Positions 1-11,640 of a DNA stretch of 64,000 nucleotides are shown here, one piece after another. Both the position numbers and the translations under genes were made by a program. Below the pieces are notes generated by a model, which did not search any database, was not told where the DNA came from, and worked only from the letters and a program-made list of their open reading frames with translations. The DNA comes from Climacium dendroides (Eukaryota; Streptophyta; Bryopsida; Hypnales; Climaciaceae): assembly GCA_950106755.1 (NCBI GenBank), contig OX467090.1, forward strand, positions 19,879,092-19,943,091, in the 5' to 3' direction. Each line of letters opens with the position of its first letter. Positions within the stretch are counted from its first letter, which is position 1.

Positions 1-504
1 TAATTAATTGCAAGAAAATAGCGAAGTCCATTTGAAATTGCCTTTTGTGAATCGATTTGCAAGAAGGTCAGCACGTGAGACCGTAGAGCGGAATATGAAT
101 TAAACTCAACGTTCGGGGAAGCAGTTCAGCTCGGGAAATAAAAGTCCCAACACGCCATTGCAAGGATGTCGTCTGGAGTAGTTCCGGCATGTATCTGAAA
201 GTCTCACTGTCGTCTTACCCGTATTCAGGATTTCTTACTTACACGACCAATAGTGCACTCTGAGTCGACCCCGGTGTAGTGAAGATAAATTTCCCCTTGG
301 ATTGAATGCTAAAATCATTGGAACAATGGAACTATAGATCCGAATTCCGGACGATCCATACATTGAGTCAGCTGAAACTGCTATGAGTTCTGCAATGTAT
401 AATCTGTGTGTGCTCAGCTTGTTCACTCCCTGGATTGTGTACTTATTGCAGCTGTACGTGCTTAATTCGAAATTTTTGGAGATCGCCACCAGTACCTCCT
501 TCCA
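1..504. other. 5' flank of the first gene, no coding call
   Basis: Moderate GC compared with the AT-rich bulk of the window. Short overlapping reading frames occur on both strands, but none has recognisable content. The frame that becomes exon 1 of the next gene is open from about 466, and its first ATG is at 505. This stretch is probably promoter and leader; I see no clear TATA box. Confidence 0.3.
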
Positions 505-3194
505 ATGGATCGCTCTGCAAGCAGTTCCGATCCTCGAAGGAATTCGACCGAGAACATTTCGAACGCAGCACTCTCCCGCTGGAATGTGAAGATCGCAGAC
601 GTCATGTCTGCAACCACATTTGAAACCAAAGAGTGGAAGATGATCTTGGATTCAGTGCATCGGTACAATGTAGTGTACAGACTCCTCTGGGTGCATCGAG
701 TGTAAGTAAATTGAACCAGTTGGCATCATGAATGGTACACTACATCAATAGTTTCTAGCATTCAAGGGTAGAAGCTGAATGAAATGATCTCATATGTTTG
801 AAATGGTATAGAGTTGATTATTCTGCTGGTTGCCATTCCATCGCCATTCAAACTCATTCTAGTGGATGCGATGCATGCTTCGCAATGTGTACTTTCAACA
901 TTTCATTTCCATTTCCCTCTTCTTGCTGAAATGTCCACCTCGTTTCGTTACATTGAGGACACAGGCACTTTCAAGGCCTTGAATTAATCCCAAATCTGTA
1001 GCAGTCCTAGTTTTAGAGCTTTCTGTAGTGGAGTGCATGTCAAGACTTTATGGCGGCAATTAAATGGCGCCAATAGAACGAGTTTAATTTCTTTTGAAGT
1101 GGAACACTGAAATTTTCAATTAATTTGGGCATCTGTCTGGCACATTGCCGTCGCCCAGAATGAGAATGAGGTGATTATGCGGTATTTTTCTTTCGGTAAC
1201 TTGGAAAATAGAAATAGATTTAAGTTGAGTTGCCATTGTAACTAAAAAGTACCTCTCTAATGGAAACTACTCCTCTTGCTATTGAGATTGTATGCAGAAT
1301 GGAGAAGTTAAGAGAGAAATTCAATTCCAAGGACGACATGATGAATTTGATGGAACTCCTGCTCGGGTTTGAAGATCGCACCTGGAAGAACTCGGAGGTA
1401 AGCGTTAATTTTGTGCAAGTTAGCACTGTTGCATTTGCCAGTTATCCTCTTTCAAGTGGATCTATTCTTCAGTACAGTGAAAAGGAACTCACAGTGATAT
1501 CAGATGGATACCAAGCTCCTGGATGTTAGCACATTCTTCCGATCCAAGCATTGTTTGCACGTACATACTACTGGAATAGTTACAATCGAAGGTATTGCGT
1601 GAGATGGCCAAATTTGCATTCCACAGTTTTGACTTACGACATTTATTACATAATTGCAAACGCAGGAGGAGCTGCAGTACGTTCTAACCATGGACACGTT
1701 CACTGCCTTCTGCGAGCGGCCTGATCATGAGACCTGGCCGAACCTAATAGTGAAAGGCAGAAGCATGGACCTCCTCAAAGGTGTGTAACTGGAATGAAGC
1801 TAAACGTCGTCCACTTCGTTCAATTGGCGATATCTATTCGCACTGCTAGCCAATAGTTGTGACGTAGAGTACATGGGTCTTCTCAAAGGTATGATTTCAG
1901 GTCAAAGTATTGGAATATCGCCAATTGAACGAAATGGACGTTACAAGTTTGGTTTTATCCACGACCGAGTTCTTTACTTTAGGACTGTTAGCAATACCTG
2001 GTATTACCAAAACTCTCTTCGTCTACACCGTGCAATTTGAGAAATTATGTGCTTGATAAGAAATCCATGTAAAACGCAACTTTTCGAAAGGAGAAAAGTA
2101 TGCGGACTTCTGTGAGTAACTCAATTTTCCTCCTGAGTGCATGTTTCATGCTGTTGTACGTGACTGTGATTTTGCAGATATTTTGAGGTTCCAGCTGGTG
2201 AGCGCCCTGCCCACCATATACCGGGTCGACGATCGGCTTGAGCTTTTTCTGCTTGTGGGATCCCAGCGTAATCAAGAGATTCAGGCACTCTTCCAGCAAC
2301 TCACTGTCACATGGAACGAGCAGTTGGGTCTCACGAACTCTCCACGAGCTCTCATCTATCTCTCCGATCTGCCAGCTCATCGCATATCGAACGAAACCAT
2401 GGATCTCGCCTTCGGTCCAGTTTACATACCCGGAGCTGCATTGAATGTGTTTGAGGGAATAATCAGCCCCACGACGGGGCTAGGCTTGGCCCCGTTGCCT
2501 GCTCCAATTCGGGAGTATCTTCAGCAGCTGTGGCACAAGGAAGTGCACTACAGCAACGTTCTTCATCACAGGCAACCCATGAGTCAGAATATTCTGAAAC
2601 TGGGGTTGCCTTGGATGTCCTGCTCTCGGTGCAGCCAAGCGAAGGAGGTGGGGACTCTGTTTGGATTGAGAGCAACTGAAATGAACGCAAGATTTGTTCC
2701 CATGGTGCGCATCAAGATGGATGCCGTTCTTTCCAGGATTGAGTTCTTTCGTCATGCGTTTCATATGATGAAAGTTATTGTTGATCTGAATCGGACGCTG
2801 GAGCAGACGCCGGTGGTATGCTGGTACGTGCTTGCCGAACTTTCGATCCTATGATTCACATCTTTTCTTTTTGCGGATTGCAAGGAAATTCAATGTATGA
2901 TCAGTTTGATCACATGTGGTGAATTCTGGCTAGGGAAGTAGGGATCAAGTACGTAGTCCATATCAATTTGAATGAAATAGCGGGAAGAAAATGCCTGGGG
3001 AAACTGATGAATACATATATATTCCTAGCTGGAATGACGACATGTAATACTTACCTAAGTGTCTGTATTCTTAAAAAGGTGTGTTTCAGAGCGACGAACT
3101 TATGAGGCCGGTTCAAGTGCACAAAGCTCTATTAAAACTTGGACTCGTTGAGGGTTTGGGATTCATCAAACAGTGCTTGACAGTGTTGAATTGA
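505..3194 (+). CDS. Five-exon gene of unknown function (about 400 residues)
   Basis: I do not recognise this protein. The model joins exons 505-701, 1250-1397, 1666-1780, 2178-2815 and 3090-3194. The junctions are GT-AG (donors GTAAGT, GTAAGC, GTGTGT, GTATGC) and the phases agree, giving 1,203 nt (400 codons plus stop). The ATG at 505 sits in a good context (ccaATGg). Exon 2 encodes a charged helical stretch (MEKLREKFNSK). Exon 4 encodes about 212 residues, including a Pro/Gly-rich segment (TTGLGLAPLPAPIREYL) and two close cysteines (SCSRC). I see no signal peptide or membrane span. The acceptor of exon 2 (aaaaag) is weak and the last exon is the least certain; without it exon 4 would read through to 2854. 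GC is higher than in the flanks, which supports a real gene. The final codons lie in a dispersed repeat (see 3176-5450). Confidence 0.5.
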
Positions 3195-5450
3195 AATAGA
3201 AGTGGGGTTGGTAAAGAATTTACACTCTCTTTAGTTCGGTAATTCCCAAATGAGGTTTATGGAATTTGATATGTGATCTCCGTATTATTTGACAGTGTAA
3301 TATTTTGTGAATTCCAGTGGTAGGCAGATCGAAGGAGCAGGCGGAGTGTGAGTGAGGTCTTCCTTCGTTCAAGGTGCAGAACATACATATCGACCAAAAT
3401 GGTTGCGGCAATTTACAAGTGGAATTGATGGTCAGAATAGATTTGAAAGCAGTCTTGCATGTATGCCACTCTATGTTAGTGTGCAGTATTTGATTCATTT
3501 GTGGGAGACCCGAGTAGGGGATCCATTTTGGGGAAATGATCTCTCTGTAACACTGAATATCAGTTTTGTGTTTCCTGGACGGAGAGACAAACTCTTGACT
3601 CATGGAAACTCTTAAATTTAATTTTGTATGTCTGAAATTCAAAAATCAACCTTTCAGCCTTCTAGCAAGTCTTCTATTTATTGGCCGTCATGTTTATTTT
3701 CTCATTGGCAAATGATTAGGAGATTTAATGCACCAAAGAGCACATAAAGTAAATTCAAAGGTTATGAAGGGTCATTAGGTCAAGTATTTTTGGTAGATTA
3801 GAGGTTCAAAAAAGAATTCTACTTTTTGAATATGCACCAATTTAGGAGGTATACTTCATGAATGTACATGTAGATACCTGAATAAGATTTTTCTTGTGTA
3901 AATTTTGATGTCATTTTGTGTGTATTTTGATGCTTTTTGTATAGATGTTGGTTGTTCTTTTTGTCAATGGGGTCATTTTGTCCAACTGGTTGTGCTTCTT
4001 TGAAGTCTGTTTTGAGTTTATCAAGCGGGTTACCAAGTCGGATGGTCCAATCTTTGCCTCTTTGGTCAATCCAATTCAGTCCAAATTTGGTTAGAATCAA
4101 TTGGATGTGCTAGTTGGGTAAGTAAAGTGTTCCAAGTTGGTAGATATAGTAAGTAGTGAATATTAGGGTGTAATTACCAAACATGTAGTTAAGTCGAGGG
4201 TTAAGTCCAAGTTGATTTTTTGTGTCCATCCAAGTTAATTGATGGCAGTTGGTGGCTGTCTTCTCCGTGGTCTATTAGGTCCTAATTTTTTATTTCATTT
4301 TACCCACTTGGAGAGAGCCAGTGCGAGTCCCAACCATGTAGGCTGTGTAGTGTTTTTGTTTTGTGTGTATTTTTGTATCAATTTAAGGTGAGAAATTGAA
4401 TATGCAAATGTAGTAGTACATGAAGAGTATTTGTAGAAACTGGAATGTGATTGAGAGAGTTTTAAGTGAGAAGATTTGAATGTTTTCATTTAAGGTGGTG
4501 TATGAGATAAAGAAAGGATTTTAAAATTCTATTATGGACAAGACATTATGAGAAAGTGTAAAATAATGAATATTTCATAAATCTTTCAATAGTGATATGA
4601 TTGCCAATTCATTTAATATAAAAAAAAAGCTAAATTTTGAAATACTTATGATGTGTTTAAGCTTGTGAATTGGCAATGTTGAATTAAGTTTGTGAATAAA
4701 AATAAATAAAAATTTGAATTAAATAGGAAGTGATTGATGATTGTTCAACTTGAATCATGGTCTTCTATTTTTGTATTGTATTACCATTCTAGGAACATTT
4801 AACATTTAACATAAATTTCCTACTTGATCATCTCCCTTTAAACGAATTTATTATACTAAATGGGTAGTTTTCAAGTAGGCCTTTATCCTTCTTCTACAAT
4901 ATACAATTGATCAAGTGGCGCTTTTAAGCACTTAGTACATTTAAAATTTTAGGTGTACCTCAAGACACAAAATAGAATTTAAAATGTCAAAATGTGTGAC
5001 CTTGTTTGGGATACTATTTCTAATTGTTTCTTCTTATGATGGTTGAAAAAATAATAATTTTGCTTTTTATACAAGGATATATGGACAAGTGTAAAGGAAA
5101 AAAATAACAATTGAAATTTCGTTTTTCCTACAAAGCCTAAATTTATTATAAAATTGTATCAAACGTTAAGTGTATTCTCCTATTGTCCATTTCTAGAGTG
5201 CCCACTTTGTTTTGTTTAAGATGTAGATTTGATTATTTGTCATACTAAAATACAGATTGTTTGTGTATTTCATTAATTAGCAATTAAACTTACCAATTTT
5301 TTTCAAATTGACTTGACAATGTAGACTTTCACAAGGGAGTTATTTCAATTTTTTGGGGATAAAAACCACATTTTTTTTCCTACCACACATGATAGGACTC
5401 TGTAGGCTTAAAGAAGAAAAGAATGAAATTATAGCAGGGTTGTTTAACAT
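3176..5450 (+). repeat. Dispersed repeat R1, copy A
   Basis: Matches 54020-56220 in the same orientation over several blocks, starting at TGACAGTGTTGAATTG and including the block at about 5300 (TTGACTTGACAATGTAGACT). A third, interrupted copy lies at 61555-64000. Copy A carries about 1 kb (roughly 3871-4905) that is missing at the matching point in copy B, so it probably has an insertion there. No reading frame is conserved among the copies; the short ORFs diverge at once. The type of element is unknown: I found no terminal repeats. Confidence 0.6.
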
Positions 5451-6101
5451 GACTTGATATAGGTGATTGCAAAAAAGACCAAATAATTTTGGTAGTATTT
5501 TGTCAAATTGATTTTTATCCAAGAACCTATAGCTTTTGAATTTAAAACACAATGCAAAAAAATCCATTTCTAGATGTTTTTATTGTAAATTTATGTCTTA
5601 TTTTTCAAAAAAATTTAAAAATCATTTTATATTTAAAATTCAATTCTTTAATTTGTCACAATTTGGGGGGGTAGTATTGGTGAATACCCACATTTAATAT
5701 ACTAGAGCTAAAATTTTGGTCCTATGTTCTCACACTAATAGGGCATGTTCCATATGAAGGGCATAAAAAATACATTATTTTATGTCCTCCACATTTGTGC
5801 AAATAGGTCAAAATAGGTTAATTTATTTTGCTATCATTGATTTATTAAAAATCAAAATGTTGAAGTACACTTTTTTTGGGACATTTAGATTTCTAGGTAG
5901 AATAAGGATATTTCAACATTTTGATTTATAAATCAACATTAGCAAAATAAAAAATTCTAAAAATTGTCCATTTATGGATATATTTATAGTATCTACACAT
6001 CTAGCACTCCAACCTAAATCTCATAATTAAACAAATTAGCTAGGTATGGGAATTTCCTATAATTTGGAAGGCTTCAGTAAAATGCACCAAAGCTTTATTT
6101 A
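5451..6101. other. AT-rich intergenic DNA
   Basis: Homopolymer-rich AT DNA. At 5850-5940 there is a loose inverted match around ATCAAAATGTTGAA and TTCAACATTTTGAT. I see no gene and no defined element. Confidence 0.4.
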
Positions 6102-7014
6102 TTTAACCCCCAAATTGTTTTTTTGGCAATTTTTGGTAGCTCACTACGAATGAAATTTTTAGTTTTTTCTTTGAAAATTTCACACAACATAAGTTTGAGA
6201 AGTAGCTTTAAGGCTCAACAATTTTCATAACTTTTGGCTACATATTTAAAAGGTTATTGTATGATATGTAGTTCTCACTGCTCATCGAGCACTTCAAGCA
6301 ACTCGAGGAACAAAAACAACTTCTTTAAAAATCACTTTTTTGAAAAATAAAAATTTGAAATTGGTTTTCTAGATTAATATATTCATACAAAGCTTTGAAT
6401 CATTCCAATTTGATTAATGGGATGAAAATTATGAGCAATTTTAGTTTGCGGGTAGTTTGAGGGTAGTTTGAGGGTAGTTATAGAATCTCTACTCTAAGAA
6501 AAACTTTGAAGTCCTTTATTTAACTCAATTTTCAATATTTTGGGAAAAAAAAGCATTTGGTGTAGATTGTTTATTCAACATTACAACCATTGGGATTGGC
6601 ATTTTTCAATTCCATAAATAAATTGTTAACAATTTAATATTTTCAATCATGTTCTACATCTCTCTACTTACTATTTTTTCCTATATGTTGTACAATTCCA
6701 AATGGTCTCAAATTTTTCAAGCATGTAGCCAACTTACCTTGAAGAATGGATTCAAAGAAGCACCACCATTTGGGACATTTTTTCATACAAATGTGACCTT
6801 TTGAAGTATAGTTGCCTAGTTTTTCATAAGGCCAAAAAAATGATTTTTGTCACTTCTAAGGCTAACATCTTACAATCAATACGGTGGAAATTTCTATAGT
6901 TATATGTATTCTAAAATTTTTTTTTGTTTAAAATTTTGTATTTGTATAAGAAATGGTAATTTTAGAGTGTGTTTTTTTAGTGAAAATGAAAATATAGTCT
7001 AAAACATTTTGGAA
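6102..7014 (+). repeat. Single-arm copy of the foldback-element unit
   Basis: About 0.9 kb that closely matches the right arm (44030-44932) of the foldback element at 42965-44932, in the same orientation. It begins TTTAACCCCCAAATTG, which resembles the loop edge of the foldback (AACCCCTAAATTG), and ends just before the next element starts at 7014. It has no inverted partner, so it looks like the monomer of that element. Non-coding. Confidence 0.6.
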
Positions 7015-7948
7015 TTAACCCCTAAAGGACCGGGCCTTTTTCCACCAAATAACTTTCAAAGCTACCATCTATTGCAAAGAGCAAAATACTTTTAAAACCT
7101 CTTTTTCTGAAATATTTAACCATAGAATCTTATACTAGTCTAGTATAAAAATGTATGGAAGAAATTTTAGAAACTTTGACTACGTAGATTGCAAGATATT
7201 TGCATCCAAAGTAAAGAGAACAAGTTTTTTTGCAAATTACTTGCTTAACTAGATTTTTTGGCTTTAAGTCTTTTTAATTAAATTTTTTTTTACCATTGAT
7301 TTTGATTATCTAAATTTTTATATTGAATAATTGAGTTGAAAATCTAAGGATAAAAATTCAAGAAAAAAATACTCAATCTTTATTCATTAAAAAGTTGTTC
7401 AATAGAAGTAGGTTAAAGATTGAAGGAAAAACTAAATCATTAATAGCTCTAAGATGGAATTGAAAAACAATATTTCCTATGGTGAGATTGTTCTAGAAAA
7501 CAAATTTAACCCTATCTAACAATTTTTTTGGAAAATTATAAAAATTGCATTAAAAAATGAATCCTATAAGTTATTTTTTTAAAGAGATTCTTAGATTGCC
7601 CAAAAAACTAAGATTGTCCATAACTTTCTCATCACTAGTCCAAAAAGAATGAACCAAAGCTTCAAATGTAGACAAAAATATAAAATTTTAGGAATTTCCT
7701 TAAAAAAAATAATTTTGACTTTTTGTGCTTCTTTTGTACTACCTTGTCAACCTCCATTTTAGGCTTATTGTGCCATAATTTTTTCTCCTGGGCACCGATT
7801 GAAATAGAAATTATATATCCACAAAGCTCTTGCAAAACCACACATCTTCAAAAAGTTTCAAAAACATTCACTACAATTTGAGACAATAGGAACCTATTCA
7901 AATCCAAATTGTCTTTAGAGGGGACAAACCATCTTTTAGTGGTTAAAT
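7014..7948. mobile_element. MITE-like element of the TTTAACC-CCTAAAG family
   Basis: Bounded by inverted ends TTAACCCCTAAAGG and TTTTAGTGGTTAAA, about 935 bp. Internal blocks (for example TTGTCCATAACTTTCTCATC near 7615) recur at 39646-40218. I see no coding capacity and no secure target duplication. Confidence 0.55.
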
Positions 7949-9104
7949 TAAGCCTAAGTCTATCTATTCCACTCAAATCAATCAAAAATGTAATTTGTGT
8001 ACAACTTATTTAAGTTAACCAATTTCATTGCATGGAATTGAATTATTGAGCGGGTACTAGCATGCAAATGATGCAAATAACTAATTCAACCAAATTGTGA
8101 AGGAAAAGTGGAACCAAATTGTAGTGCAGATCAAACCAAGTGAAAAGTAGTAATGTAAAGAATCCTAATTGAAGGTAGTTTCTTACTTATACAATTTGTG
8201 GCATTTAAGAGTAGAGTGCTAAATTGTGTAATTAAAACAAATGGTGAGGACTAAGGAATAGAAATTGTTTTATTAAAAAAAATTCCTTTTATATGTGAGT
8301 TGTGATTTCTAATTTAGATTATCTTACAATAAAACTATATGTTATTGTCTCCTTCAACAAACTTCACACTAGGATTTAGATTTTCAATTGGATCTTAGTA
8401 GTCATACTATACATATGAAGACAATAAAGTGTTTCAATCATGGGCCTACTATAAAGCACCCATGTATCTGTTGTTGGCAACAAAAAGTGTAGGAAAAAGT
8501 GCTAGCAACTACCAAAGCTTCAAATCTAGAGAAGAATAAGCAACTTTGGAGTGGTGGTTTGTTTTCATTGCCTATTGCTTCTAATCCAATGATGGGGCCT
8601 AATGGCACTAGCTAATGGAGCCCCATTTTTGACAATCCTTTCAATTGTGTATACGTATGTACATTCCTTACCCAATGCCACATGTGGAGAAGATAATACA
8701 TTTGTACATTTGCTATGTTTTTGTAACATGAACCCAAAAATCATTTTCATAATGAGCAACCAAATTTTGAAAGAAGATAAGAAGCTATTAAATATTGAAA
8801 TATTAAAGATGTTTTAGTAAGGAAATAAGTCACTGTAGCCATAGAACATACTCTACCAAAAACAAGTATAGCTAGAAGTGCAATTGTACTCACAAAAACT
8901 CTACACTATCAAATAAACATTCAAACCTACCCTCCAAGTTGTCATTCAAAAATCAAAAGTCATTGTAGAGTTTTATTTGCACCAAGCTTATAGCCTCAAT
9001 TTAATAAGGTCTGGAAGGATGTATGTAAGGTGAAGAAGAACAATACTTCTCAAGATTGAGCCAAGCAAGTCATATGTGGAGGCATTTGGTGATTTGTAAG
9101 TAAG
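7949..9104. other. AT-rich intergenic DNA with small ORFs
   Basis: Short overlapping frames lie at 8565-8817 on both strands, but none resembles a known protein. No repeat boundary could be set. Confidence 0.35.
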
Positions 9105-9261
9105 GTAAACTACTCCATTCAAGACCAAATGGGAGCAAGCCCATTGTGGGTTGGATTATGTTAGTGGTGTACATTCAAGTTATGAGATGTACACTGCTAT
9201 TGTAATATAATTTAGTCCACAATGGGCTTGCTCCCATTTGGTCTAGAATGGGGTAGTTTAC
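9105..9261. repeat. Inverted repeat with 45-bp arms
   Basis: The arms 9105-9149 and 9217-9261 are nearly perfect reverse complements around a 67-bp spacer (core CCAAATGGGAGCAAGCCCAT). The right arm runs into the frame at 9247-9444, so the left arm looks like an inverted copy of the start of that sequence. Confidence 0.75.
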
Positions 9262-9444
9262 TTTATACTTCAAGAGCATGACCTTGACTATGTCACAGTG
9301 AGTCAAGTACGAGAAGAAAGTGGAAAAATTGGGAAAGTTATTTTGAAGGCATTCGGTGAAGACCACATGACTGCCACTGTGGAAAACCTTTATAGCCATT
9401 GGCTCTATAAACTTTACGAAATAAACATGATTATTTCTCTTTAG
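9247..9444 (+). pseudogene. Coding-like relic, second copy at 51576-51766
   Basis: A 65-codon frame with no ATG start is open here on the plus strand; it contains DLDYVTVSQVREESGKIGK and KAFGEDHMT. The same segment recurs at 51576-51766, where this frame has at least two stops. It may be a fragment of a degraded transposon or host gene. The minus strand is also open here (9175-9399), so the coding strand is uncertain. I do not recognise either product. Confidence 0.35.
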
Positions 9445-9544
9445 AATTATATTCCTATTGTGATTTATTTTTTTATTTTTGGTAAATTTAAATTTTATAT
9501 AATGGATACTAATTAAAACTTCTGATCATCATTAGGGTGCATAT

Positions 9545-10490
9545 AAATTGACCTCTAAAGGACCAAGGGTGTTTTTCAAGAGAAATTGTCAAAAACTACC
9601 ATTTTTTAATGCATTGTCTAAAATTGATTCTTGAATTGATTTTAATAAAACTTAAAATATACAAAATTGTAGTAGACTACTATAAAATTGTGTTGAACAT
9701 ATTTTAAACCATTTGACCTTGTGAATTGGAAGATTATAATGTTTGAAGTGAGGAAAAAAACTTTTTTTTTATTCCTTTGAAATGGGGTCATTAGAATTCA
9801 AAACCTCTTAAAGTAAAATTTTTTATCTTGATGAATTTGAGTACCTCCACCATTGAGTTCTAAATCTTATTAAATATACCTATGAAAAATTTCAAAAGCA
9901 AATATGGAGTCTAGCTTACTCTAAATTGCCCTGCAATGCAACAAGGTTAGGTGAATTGGCAATACACTAGTCATTTTTTGATGATTTCTTGTGCAATGAG
10001 GAAATTTTTTATTTGAAATCCAAATAGTAAAAAGTTAAATACAAACATTTTAAATACTTAAAGAAAATTTCAAAAACTTTGACTTCATAAATTTCAAGAT
10101 AATAGGGCTTGAAGTTAAAGAAAATGTTTTTTTTGAAACACTTCCAACATAGCTAACAAAGTTTGATTCCTCTTAGAATGTGATTTGAAAACTAATTTTT
10201 TTTTGGAAAATTTTATATCATATTTTATTAGTTATATACATGCCGAATTTCCAAAGTTGATAAAAGTTTTAGCAAAAGATGCTTCAAAGATGCTCAAATT
10301 GTCTAAATTGCACAATTTTTTGGGACAACATAACTTTTGATCCAAGCATCTAAGCAAAAAAAATTATATTTACACTAAGGGGGTACATATTCACACCTTG
10401 TGCCAAAATTTCATGAACATCAAAGTAACATTGACTTCATAGAAGCTTACCAAAGTTTTCAAGTGTCCATTGTTCTTTAGGAACTAATTA
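9545..10490. mobile_element. MITE-like element of the TTTAACC-CCTAAAG family
   Basis: Inverted ends AAATTGACCTCTAAAGGACC and the complement of TTCTTTAGGAACTAATTAT bound about 945 bp. Internal phrases such as 'tagattgcaagatatt' variants are shared with the copies at 7014 and 42965. No coding capacity. Confidence 0.45.
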
Positions 10491-11000
10491 TACTATTGAC
10501 AACCAACATTTTTTTCTCATAAAGAATATGGGCTAGCTAGTAAAGCGCTCTACAAGGTTTGCAAATACATATGGAAGCATGGCATTTTGGTCAATGCAAG
10601 GCATACAAAAGTCTCTTATAGTGCCAAAACAACTTACCATGAGCATACACAATACTCTAGAGATGCAACTCATCTAAACTTATAAGTGGTGGTTTAGGGT
10701 GATTCAACAATGGGAATATGAAATCAACAAGAAGTTTGAGGAATCTCAAATTGGCCTTACCATTGATAATGTGTCAAGGACGATAAGACAACAAAGCTCT
10801 TTGAATTCTTTAGCATCCTCTAAGCATACTAAATGGAAACAAAGTAGGATTAGGAGAGGCAATTTTTGGGCTCCATAATTAAGAAAATACTAACCACAAA
10901 GTTCAAACTGATGATTGATGTGGAAGTTGAAATTGATGATGATCTTGACCGGTCCCATAAGAATTTCAAATATGTGTATTTTAGCAAGTGAAATTTTCAA
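10491..11000 (+). pseudogene. Possible degraded coding segment
   Basis: One plus-strand frame (about 10495-10880) is mostly open, with only two interior stops, and includes a Trp-rich stretch (TYKWWFRVIQQWEYEINKKF). It ends in several stops. It could be an eroded transposase or gene exon, but I cannot name it and chance cannot be excluded. Confidence 0.25.
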
Positions 11001-11640
11001 GAGATTCTACTTCAAAGCGACATAGATGAATTTCTCCCTTCAATTCAATGATTATTATGAGCCATGCACGTTCAATCATGGACTTGTCATAAAAACACAT
11101 GGTGATAAAAATTGTCAATATTTACTAGAAACTAGTCCCTTCTCTCTAGTGAAAGCAATTTGTCAATTAATTGTTTAGACATTATTATATCCATCTTGAC
11201 AAAGACTCTTTCTAGTGGTACCACATAATATTTTAAGAGTCTCCCTCACGTTTCCACACTTATGCATGCCCCCTTTCCTTTATGGACCAATATCCTAAAA
11301 CAATCAACTCCCAAGCCCGTGCTTTGATTGAAAGTACAATAGAACTTCTTTAAGGTAAAGCTCTATAAAGCAATGACCTCTCCAAAGTGATGGAGTATTG
11401 ATTGCTTGGTCCTGCACTAAGCCCAATCCCAAACATACACATCATAGAAGTTCTTTGAGGTTCTTGAGCACGGAGATTTGATTCCAATTCCAGGACTATT
11501 CCAGGACTCCAAAGGTTCTGCTATACAACCTCTGGGCAAATAGAGGAAAAACATAAAATATAATTCCAAACCCAAACCAAGATATCCAATTCAGATCGCC
11601 TTAAAAAGCACTTCGTCAGTCCAAATCTCACGATTCCTTC
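11001..11640. other. Intergenic DNA, nothing recognised
   Basis: AT-rich, rising in GC towards 11640. I see no repeats or frames of note. Confidence 0.35.

Noticed and set aside
3352..3615. ORF starting MRSSFVQG, with a similar start at 54220
   Set aside because: The two frames agree only for the first residues of a shared repeat and then diverge, so the similarity is at DNA level.
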